From NCBI GenBank assembly GCA_902762615.1, contig CACWOX010000022.1:1-37156 (forward strand): 37,156 bases of DNA. The letters are read 5' to 3'. Under the pieces are notes generated by a model. That model saw only the letters and a list, made by a program, of their open reading frames with translations. It had not been told where the DNA came from and searched no databases. Both the position numbers and the translations under genes were made by a program. The DNA comes from an uncultured Ruminococcus sp. (GTDB taxonomy: Bacteria > Bacillota > Clostridia > Oscillospirales > Acutalibacteraceae). This document shows positions 7,356 to 14,044 of the stretch, piece after piece (position 1 is the first letter of the stretch; every line of letters starts with the position of its first letter).

Positions 7356-8564
7356 TTATTCGCGGATGCCAATGCTCAGGAGATGCTTTGCTTCTTCCGT
7401 ATCGGCGTCAATGATGATAGTGGAACGGTTGGCACTGTGAAGCTCATTCCCGTTCTCATCTCTGAATCGCCACGGATGATCGGTATAACCCAGTCCGCAG
7501 GTGATGATCTGAGCGGGATCAATGTTGAAATCGTCAACAAACACCTTCTTGATGGCGTCTGCTCTTTTCAACGAAAACAAAAGATTATTTCTGTCATTGT
7601 TACCGTAATGGTCAGTCATTCCGGCAAGCAAAATGCACCTGTTTCGATGGAGCTTCAGATAATCGGCATAGGGGCTGATTGTGTTCTTGACTTCCTCCGG
7701 GGCAGTTACGATTTCTGTGGTAAAAGAACGGAATTCAATGCTGCTCATGTAATGGATTTTCAAAGGATCCGGTAATTCGCCATTGACTTCGATTGTCTTA
7801 ACGGCGTACTCAGAGTGTCTGCTTTCATTTTCGGTCAGATCAGGCGCAAAAGTCACATTCTTGCATCCCGATGCTTCCAGAATTCCTTTCCAGATAGCCT
7901 TGAGGTTTTTGATATCAGAAGCCGAAGGCTTCTCCTGAGGCGCAGTTACATCACCGCAACCGACCCAGATAATCTTATTCACAAACGAGAGATCAGGCAA
8001 ACAGTCACGCTCCTTCAAAGCATTCACCACTTCATCCGGAGTGCAATTCAGGTAGCCGCATGTGAAGTCGAGGGGTGCTGTCGTGCTCAGACCGGAGGCG
8101 ATGATGATCATCGTCGTTTCTTCATTGTCCTTCCTGTCCGAAAGCAGTTGCCGTGAACTTTGACTGATCGTACCCATGAGATCGACTTCATCTGCCTGTG
8201 CCTTTGCCTCCGAAATAGCGTTAAGTGCCATTCTGGTGTAGTTCTTCTTGATCTGCTTCATACGCGAATCAGAAAGCTGCTTGTTGGGTGCGCTAAACTT
8301 TCCGTAAAAAGAGCGGTAGCAGGAACTGTCGGCAACAAAAACCGACATAGTCGAATTGAAATGATCGGTCGTTTCGGTGATGGCGTCGTAGAGCTGACCG
8401 CCAACGCTGATGCTGGGATTGTTCTGACATGCCGCGTAGACAACGGCGAGGTGCTGAGGCTTGTCATTGGCTGGGCATCCTGTCATAGGAAACACGACAA
8501 TACTTGCCAGGCACACCAATGCAACAATCTTGATGATAAGCTTGATGAGAAAACGCATTTTCAT
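7356..8564 (-). CDS. OmpA-like lipoprotein with a probable vWA-like N-terminal domain
   Basis: A 402-residue protein with a basic, hydrophobic signal peptide and lipobox PMTGC (Cys30), so it is predicted to be lipid-anchored outside the cytoplasmic membrane. Residues about 35-260 have alternating strands and helices, including LAVVYAACQNN and TMIIIASGLSTT. The latter resembles the strand-DSGLSTTG stretch of vWA-like proteins, but the aspartate is absent. Residues about 308-385 form an OmpA/MotB-like peptidoglycan-binding domain: AGMTDHYGNND, N327, SLKRADAI and NRSTIII, matching the GxTDxxG, LSxxRA and NR positions of that family. ACAGGAG precedes ATG 8564. It is first in the left arm and could tether the system to the cell wall. 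Confidence 0.8.
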   Translation of the reverse strand: MKMRFLIKLIIKIVALVCLASIVVFPMTGCPANDKPQHLAVVYAACQNNPSISVGGQLYDAITETTDHFNSTMSVFVADSSCYRSFYGKFSAPNKQLSDSRMKQIKKNYTRMALNAISEAKAQADEVDLMGTISQSSRQLLSDRKDNEETTMIIIASGLSTTAPLDFTCGYLNCTPDEVVNALKERDCLPDLSFVNKIIWVGCGDVTAPQEKPSASDIKNLKAIWKGILEASGCKNVTFAPDLTENESRHSEYAVKTIEVNGELPDPLKIHYMSSIEFRSFTTEIVTAPEEVKNTISPYADYLKLHRNRCILLAGMTDHYGNNDRNNLLFSLKRADAIKKVFVDDFNIDPAQIITCGLGYTDHPWRFRDENGNELHSANRSTIIIDADTEEAKHLLSIGIRE

Positions 8565-9107
8565 AATGAATCACTCCTGTAACATTTTTGATTGAATTCC
8601 TTCAACCGCCTTTATGATAGCACAATCTCCGCTAATAAAATATTACGATGGTGAACTTCTCTGCTGCTGATGCGGCGGCGGAAGGTAATTCCCTCTATAT
8701 AAATAAAGGATGATTTCGCTGATTTCCATTACATTACTGAATTAATAGCCTGAGAATTTTTCATTCCGATTATATGATAAAAAATCCAGTTGACAAAAAA
8801 ATCAGGAGACTGCATTCAATACGGTAATAAACTTCCATCCGATTCTATGCTATACCAATAATGTAAGCTTTCGCAGACCCGGATGAAAAACTCAAAGAAA
8901 AGTGAATTCAGTTCTGTAATAAACTTCCATCCGATTCTATGCTATATAAATAGTGTAAGCTTTCGCAGACCCGGATGTAAAAAAGAAAGAATCAGTGAAA
9001 ACACTTGCGTAATATTCTTCCGGCTGTATCTGTGATTTAATATTGACAGAATTTGATCCGGCGCAGTTGCGTTGGTTTGAATCATCTTTTTGCAGGAGGT
9101 ATCCAAT
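8565..9107. other. 543-bp divergent intergenic region
   Basis: This non-coding region separates the two arms of the VirD4-like module. It is AT-rich and carries two 62-bp direct repeats (8824-8885, 8916-8977), a TTGACA at 8790-8795 and another at 9043-9048. Neither TTGACA has a convincing -10 at 16-18 bp. I see no supported gene in it; short frames on either strand lack coding character. Confidence 0.7.
8824..8977. repeat. Two 62-bp direct repeats, 92-bp period
   Basis: Both copies (8824-8885 and 8916-8977) run from GTAATAAACTTCCATCCG to CGCAGACCCGGATG with only a few differences at the centre. Within each copy CATCCG near the start is the reverse complement of CGGATG at the end, so each could fold into a stem-loop. 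Each also holds an extended -10-like TGCTATA. They may be tandem promoters, regulator sites or a small RNA pair. Confidence 0.85.
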
Positions 9108-9791
9108 ATGAAAGATAAGCAAAAAAGCATCGGTGTCCTTACGGAGGTCGTCCATTATACGCTTCCGGATAAGGTGTCCTGGAGAAGGACTGCAACACCT
9201 GTACTCGACTTTTGTTTTCCCTATCTCAGAGGGAGAATCCATTCGTTGACTAAGGCAAACGATCCGGCTAATAACGCGCTGTCCTATGCCAAAACCGTGA
9301 CCGGTCGTTGCAATATCTACTCGGCGAGGATTGACAGAAAGTTCGAAAAGAAACTGAAGCCCATCAAAATCGATTGCCGCCGTTTTGCCGTTCACTACGA
9401 TGCCGCGCTTGACAGAGTCAATAGAACCGTGGCTTCCATTCCGGGTGAGCCTAAGTCCATGAGAAAACGCCGCCGTTTTACAGCGCAGGGCGAAAGGGAA
9501 TATCTTTACAGAGTGCGCACGGCTATCCGTCATGCGCTTGCAGGAAATCTGGAGGCAATCGACAGTCTGACAAAATTGGCAAATACCGATAAAGGGCGTA
9601 TCGGTGCCAAAACCAAAATGCGTATTTATCAGTACATCAGAGGACTTACAAAAGGGAAATCCGATCTCAGCCTGTTGGGTGAAGATAAGATAGACGAAAT
9701 GATTGCTACGGCGATTCCCGACGTCATTATCCCCGACACGACAAGATACAGCGAGATAGTCAGTGAAAAGGAGGAAAATTCTTATGTTTAA
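9108..9791 (+). CDS. Basic protein of unknown function
   Basis: A 227-residue protein with AGGAGGT (9094-9100) ideally placed before ATG 9108; an upstream TTG start is rejected for that reason. It is strongly basic, with a SMRKRRR cluster at about 117-123 and many Lys/Arg residues, and has no membrane segment. The sequence suggests a soluble, mostly helical protein that could bind nucleic acid. It begins the right arm of the VirD4-like module and overlaps the next gene by 8 bases, implying translational coupling with that membrane protein. No family is recognised. Confidence 0.75.
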   Translation: MKDKQKSIGVLTEVVHYTLPDKVSWRRTATPVLDFCFPYLRGRIHSLTKANDPANNALSYAKTVTGRCNIYSARIDRKFEKKLKPIKIDCRRFAVHYDAALDRVNRTVASIPGEPKSMRKRRRFTAQGEREYLYRVRTAIRHALAGNLEAIDSLTKLANTDKGRIGAKTKMRIYQYIRGLTKGKSDLSLLGEDKIDEMIATAIPDVIIPDTTRYSEIVSEKEENSYV

Positions 9792-10962
9792 TGTAGGAAA
9801 AGCAAAACTCCCCAAAATCAAGGCGAAAGACAGCCCCATCGACTACGACAAGGAACCAAAGCTCAAGAAGAAGCTGCCGGAGTTAGTCGATAGGCTCAGA
9901 ACGGACGCAAAACAGATGGTCTCCTACACGCATGCTGATGCGCACAACAGAGACGCGCTCGACATTTTCATCGGGCAGGCTAAAAAAGAACTTTTTGCCT
10001 GTGCTAAGGATGTCTTTACCGCCCACAGACTGAAGATTAAGGAAGTCGCCAGAACAATTGCTGCGGAGACAAGCAACCTCAAGCGCAAAATCGACGCTGC
10101 AGAAGAAAAGATCAAAGAATGTAAGGAAAAAATCGCCGAGATCAAGGAAAAACATCCGGAAGCGGCCATGCAGGACAGTGAAAGCATTTTTACTTCGTTC
10201 TACGCCAGAAAAGTTTATGCTTTTCTCCTTCTGGTTGGTGATTTTTCTCAAATGTATATTCTCTTTGATCTGCTGATCGTAGAGTATTATATTCTTGTGC
10301 TCATCACCACATTTGCTACCACCTTCTGCTATGATTATTTTCCCATCATCATGGCGGAAGAAGTAAACAAAATCAAAGCGGACAAGAATCACGACCGCAA
10401 ACGGTTATACATTTTTTCTGCCATCTTTCTCTTTAATGCAGCACTGACCTTCGCTTTGAGACTGGCTACCAGAAAGCTTATCTTCACTGATCCGTTTGAC
10501 GATATGGTTGCCAATACCGGTGTGATAAATCAGATTTCCATTTCACCTGACTCTCCGGAAGCCTACTTGACAGTGATTGTTCTTGGTATAGTACCTTTTT
10601 TCACATCGCTGATTTCGTTCTGGCTGGCTCTCAAGGATACTCCTCAAACGGTTGAAATGCATAATCAGATAGCCAACAAGAATCGCCTTGAAAGGACGGT
10701 TATCCGGCTTTACAAACGCTTTGACGCAATGTTCCGGAATATTGAAGCTGAGCTGTTAGAAGCGGATCAGGAAGTATTTGATGCCTTCATTAACAAGGCT
10801 TATGCCATGTTTGATGCGCAGAAGAACTACTACATCAAGCTTCTCTGCATGAAGAATCAGGACGCAGACGTTATTTCTATACTTACAGAACCTCCCACGG
10901 AGGAACCGGAAGTACCGGATGAGACTCCAATTGTTCTTCACAAGGCTTCTTACGCACCGTAA
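9784..10962 (+). CDS. Coiled-coil multi-pass membrane protein
   Basis: A 392-residue protein starting at ATG 9784 after AAAAGGAGG. A basic N-terminus is followed by a long helical region with coiled-coil character (about 85-125, KIDAAEEKIKECKEKIAEI). Four probable membrane helices lie at about 144-163, 164-185, 208-226 and 261-283. A cytosolic helical segment (about 295-360) and a Pro/Glu-rich tail finish the protein. The plan, long coiled coil plus membrane bundle, recalls scaffold or motor-stator proteins, but no MotA/TolQ signature is seen and I do not assign a family. It could be the membrane platform for the VirD4-like ATPases (inference). Confidence 0.75.
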   Translation: MFNVGKAKLPKIKAKDSPIDYDKEPKLKKKLPELVDRLRTDAKQMVSYTHADAHNRDALDIFIGQAKKELFACAKDVFTAHRLKIKEVARTIAAETSNLKRKIDAAEEKIKECKEKIAEIKEKHPEAAMQDSESIFTSFYARKVYAFLLLVGDFSQMYILFDLLIVEYYILVLITTFATTFCYDYFPIIMAEEVNKIKADKNHDRKRLYIFSAIFLFNAALTFALRLATRKLIFTDPFDDMVANTGVINQISISPDSPEAYLTVIVLGIVPFFTSLISFWLALKDTPQTVEMHNQIANKNRLERTVIRLYKRFDAMFRNIEAELLEADQEVFDAFINKAYAMFDAQKNYYIKLLCMKNQDADVISILTEPPTEEPEVPDETPIVLHKASYAP

Positions 10963-10988
10963 CATGAAAAGAAAAGCAACATAAACCT

Positions 10989-11026
10989 GCGCCGACTGGC
11001 TGCTGATAACGGCGGTTCGTCGGCGC
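10989..11026 (+). promoter_or_regulatory. Intergenic hairpin
   Basis: Perfect 8-bp arms GCGCCGAC (10989-10996) and GTCGGCGC (11019-11026) lie in the 106-bp gap before the AAA+-like gene. Only GAATTTATT follows, so as a terminator it is weak. It may partly separate the first two genes of the right arm from the last three. Confidence 0.5.
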
Positions 11027-11068
11027 GAATTTATTCGTAATAAACTATTCGGAAAGGCGGCTAAGAAT

Positions 11069-11905
11069 ATGAAAAGCAGAACGAAAAGCACAATTGCATT
11101 CCATTCACTTGATTATTTTCCTGAAATGCAGGATGGACTAAAGCGTTTATTCCAAAGGGGCAACGGAAGCGCTGGCTTTACGCCTGTGCTTGTCACGTTT
11201 CCCCCATCAGTCGAGCCGGAGTATTTTCTGGACGGACTCTGCGACGATCTGGAGCAGCCAGAAGCGATGATTTTCACGGGAGACAGACGCTGGCTCAATT
11301 TCAGGCTGGAATACACCGACGGCGAGGAATTTCCATCCTTTGCGCGGATGCTCGAATGTATGTACAAACATTCCGGCTATCGGAACGAATTTGCCGGCGT
11401 GGTCAGAGTTGATATGACCGACTGGACAGAGTATACCGAAGACAGCAGGCTTGCGGATGTGCTGGCATTTATTCATGATTATTCCGACAGCGTATTTTTT
11501 ATCGCCAGCGTGACGACAGATGACAGACAGACTGCCGAACCGCTGAAAAAAGAATTCGGCAGATGGATACATACGGTTTTTATAGATGTTTCCAAGCCTT
11601 CCACACAGCGATTGACAGAAATTGTGGCAGACAGACTGTCATCGTCCGGACACACGCTGACAGCAGACGCGCTGGAACTGATTTCCGCTTCTGTGGATAA
11701 GCTCGCTAAACAACAGCATTTTGCCGGTATGAGAGAAATATACAGCCTTGCAGACGCTATGGCTGTGGAAGCGTCGGGAGTCAAGCGTATTTCTGCAAAA
11801 CAAATCGAGGCATTTTCACCCGACGGCGAATGGATTGCAGCACACGCGGACAGAGAAAAGTTTTCAATGGGATTTACGGGAGGCAATACAAATGGCAGAC
11901 AATAA
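11069..11905 (+). CDS. AAA+-like protein without a P-loop
   Basis: A 278-residue protein; GAAAGGCGG precedes ATG 11069. No Walker A is present. Residues about 107-235 resemble the second half of an AAA+ module: a strand in the Walker B position (GVVRVDMTDW), a sensor-1-like strand (SVFFIASVTTDD), a strand ending in a proline turn (HTVFIDVSKPS) and a helical lid (RLTEIVADRL, then FAGMREIYSLADAMAVEA). This order recalls CbbX/RuvB-type AAA+ proteins but is inferred by eye. It overlaps the next VirD4-like gene by 14 bases. A non-catalytic adaptor or regulatory subunit is the most natural guess. Confidence 0.7.
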   Translation: MKSRTKSTIAFHSLDYFPEMQDGLKRLFQRGNGSAGFTPVLVTFPPSVEPEYFLDGLCDDLEQPEAMIFTGDRRWLNFRLEYTDGEEFPSFARMLECMYKHSGYRNEFAGVVRVDMTDWTEYTEDSRLADVLAFIHDYSDSVFFIASVTTDDRQTAEPLKKEFGRWIHTVFIDVSKPSTQRLTEIVADRLSSSGHTLTADALELISASVDKLAKQQHFAGMREIYSLADAMAVEASGVKRISAKQIEAFSPDGEWIAAHADREKFSMGFTGGNTNGRQ

Positions 11906-13505
11906 ATTCAAAAGAATTTATGAATCGTACTATTCCAAGTACGACAACGGGCTTTCCGATTCCCGATGGGCGGAAAGTGAGGAAATAAAAAACGCGCTGA
12001 CAAAAATTGATTTTAACCGTGCGAGGCTGAAAAAAGGAGGCATTCCCTGCATGAGTGACGGAAGAAACGTTTGGATAGACACGGGCGACAGCCATTCGGT
12101 AGCCATAGGACAAAGCGGTTCCAAAAAGAGCCGCAACATTGTATTTCCTCAGACACTGATCAATATCAAAGCCGGGGAATCCATGATCGTCACAGATTTC
12201 AAGGGGGAAATATTCGACCTAACATCAGGTTATGCTAAAAAGATGGGGTACAGAATCTATGTCCTCAACCTCCGTGATCCAAATCATTCCGACCGCTGGA
12301 ATCCTTTCTATGAACCTTGGCGGCTGCTGCACGAGCAACACAATATAGACGGCGCAAGAGAGCTGATCAATGATTTTATTGACGATGTGTTCGGTGAATT
12401 CAGCAAGGTAGACCGTTATTGGGACGATATGGCAATGAGATTGGGAATGGGATTGTGCGACGTGCTGCTCTTCTGCTCCGACAAGGAAGAGGCTACGCTT
12501 AAATCGCTGGTGTATCTGCGAAACGCCGGACTGAATATGGACGCCGAGGGATTCTTGGTGGATATGACACGCGACCTGCGGAGAGATTCCTATACATACG
12601 CCAATCTCAATTCGGTATTTACCACTCCCGAAAGAACGCGCACCTGTATTGTTTCCACCTTTGACAGCAAGATGAGGCTTTTTACCGCGCAGCCTAACAT
12701 CACCGAAATTTTCTCCGGCTGTGATTTTGATATAGCAAAATTCGGGGAGCAAAAGACCATTCTTTATCTGATCACGCCGGATGAAAAAACAACTTACGCC
12801 AAACTGATTTCCACATTTATCCATCAATCCTATTCCATTCTGATCTCACATGCCACCGCTTCACCCGAACGTCGGCTGAAAAAGAGGGTGAATTTCATAC
12901 TGGACGAATTTGCTCAGCTTCCCTACATCCAGGATTTTCCGTCAGCCATTACTGCGGCTCGTTCCCGCAATATCCGCTTCACGCTATTTATTCAAAGCAT
13001 GCACCAGCTCAAAGCCACCTACGGTGACGACGCGGAAACCATTCTCGGCAACATGGGAAATACGATATTCTTAAATTCCCGCGAGCTTCCGCTGCTCAGC
13101 CGGATTTCGGAATTGTGCGGAAATGACAAATATGGCAATTACCTGATTTCGCCTTCCCGCCTGCAGCGGCTGAAAAACAGGGAAAAGGGCGAGGCACTGA
13201 TCATGATCGGCTCCTGCTATCCGTTCATTACGCGGCTTGCGGATATTTCGGAGTATGATTTCCGACCGTCAGATTATCCCGACGTTCCCCTGCCGCAGAG
13301 AAAGAAAAAATCGCCTCTGTTTGACTTGGATAAGTTACAGAAGCGATTTCATTGGCTGCTCGATCCGGAGTGCCGGTTTGAAGAACCGAAGCGGAAAGAG
13401 GAACCGGAAGAAGATGATAAAAATGTTGAAGATGATTTTGATCTACAGGCGGAGCTGGAGAAGAAATTTGACCAGTTATTTGGCTCGTCGGATGACGAAG
13501 AGTAA
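11892..13505 (+). CDS. VirD4/TraG-like coupling ATPase with an altered Walker A
   Basis: A 537-residue protein; GGGAGG precedes ATG 11892. It has the full VirD4/TraG order: GQSGSKKS at the Walker A site (73-80), SMIVTDFKGEIFDLTSGY (about 97-114), the RWNPFYEPW segment (135-143), Walker B FILDEFAQLP (335-344), then ARSRNIRFTLFIQSMHQL and a TraM-recognition-like C-terminal region. In Walker A the glycine before the catalytic lysine is replaced by lysine, although K79 and S80 are kept. It lacks the N-terminal membrane helices of conjugative TraG and ends in an acidic tail. Classical homologues deliver DNA to a type IV channel, but none is encoded here. Confidence 0.85.
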   Translation: MADNKFKRIYESYYSKYDNGLSDSRWAESEEIKNALTKIDFNRARLKKGGIPCMSDGRNVWIDTGDSHSVAIGQSGSKKSRNIVFPQTLINIKAGESMIVTDFKGEIFDLTSGYAKKMGYRIYVLNLRDPNHSDRWNPFYEPWRLLHEQHNIDGARELINDFIDDVFGEFSKVDRYWDDMAMRLGMGLCDVLLFCSDKEEATLKSLVYLRNAGLNMDAEGFLVDMTRDLRRDSYTYANLNSVFTTPERTRTCIVSTFDSKMRLFTAQPNITEIFSGCDFDIAKFGEQKTILYLITPDEKTTYAKLISTFIHQSYSILISHATASPERRLKKRVNFILDEFAQLPYIQDFPSAITAARSRNIRFTLFIQSMHQLKATYGDDAETILGNMGNTIFLNSRELPLLSRISELCGNDKYGNYLISPSRLQRLKNREKGEALIMIGSCYPFITRLADISEYDFRPSDYPDVPLPQRKKKSPLFDLDKLQKRFHWLLDPECRFEEPKRKEEPEEDDKNVEDDFDLQAELEKKFDQLFGSSDDEE

Positions 13506-13525
13506 AGATGAAGGAGGAAAAATCA

Positions 13526-14044
13526 ATGGAATTTACCATAGCAGAAAAACCTCTTGACGCGCTGAAAAACGATCTTACGCTTTATCACAGACTTAGCCTG
13601 AAACTGCGCACATCGTGTGCTTCGGACGTGGTGCTGCATTCCCGGCTGGAGCAACTCTTTGAAGCGGAGCTGTCGGACATCCTGTCGCTGCTGTACTACG
13701 GCTGGAAGCACGACTGCATGGAATCCATGCTCGGCAGGGGTTTATCCGGCAGCAGCAAACTGATACGCGCCGATTTCGGCAGCACCGAAAAACGTCAGAA
13801 GAGCCTGCTTACAATATTGCACACACTGTTCGAACTGGATATGAATGTCATTTCGGGCAATGTGGAACTCATGTGCCTGTACGACGACCTGATCTCCTAC
13901 ATAGCCGACCACGACACACACGATGACGCAATGATGCTGTATGATTATGATTTCTGGGATTTGTATTTTGGGTTTTATGAGGGATTCAAGGAAGCGGAAG
14001 GAGGAAAAGGCGGAGAACCGGGAGATAATAATTCTATTAATTGA
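13526..14044 (+). CDS. Small helical protein of unknown function
   Basis: A 172-residue protein; AAGGAGG lies just before ATG 13526, so this start is preferred over an upstream one. It is helical, with an aromatic and acidic C-terminal part (YDYDFWDLYFGFYEGF). It closes the right arm and lies 20 bases after the VirD4-like stop. Its last 70 bases overlap tail-to-tail with the end of the minus-strand P2 gene. A flagellar-chaperone or secretion-chaperone-like size and composition is suggestive only. Confidence 0.7.
   Translation: MEFTIAEKPLDALKNDLTLYHRLSLKLRTSCASDVVLHSRLEQLFEAELSDILSLLYYGWKHDCMESMLGRGLSGSSKLIRADFGSTEKRQKSLLTILHTLFELDMNVISGNVELMCLYDDLISYIADHDTHDDAMMLYDYDFWDLYFGFYEGFKEAEGGKGGEPGDNNSIN

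Noticed and set aside
7356-8564. A Gram-negative host, from the OmpA-like domain
   Set aside because: Other signals are Gram-positive (AGGAGG sites, protein style), and OmpA-like domains also occur in Gram-positive lipoproteins.
8824-8977. CRISPR array
   Set aside because: There are only two 62-bp repeats with one 30-bp spacer and no cas genes. The repeat is too long and imperfect.
8937-9839. A 300-codon minus-strand frame
   Set aside because: It is antisense to the 227-residue gene, which has an ideal ribosome binding site and is translationally coupled downstream.
7356-10962. Zorya-type system, from the OmpA-like lipoprotein and the coiled-coil membrane protein
   Set aside because: The membrane protein has no MotA/ZorA signature, the OmpA-like protein is a lipoprotein with a different front half, and no ZorC/D/E homologue is visible.
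3350-14044. Integrative conjugative element or plasmid transfer region
   Set aside because: VirD4-like proteins are present but there is no relaxase, VirB4, channel protein, integrase or origin, and two of the three ATPases have abnormal P-loops.
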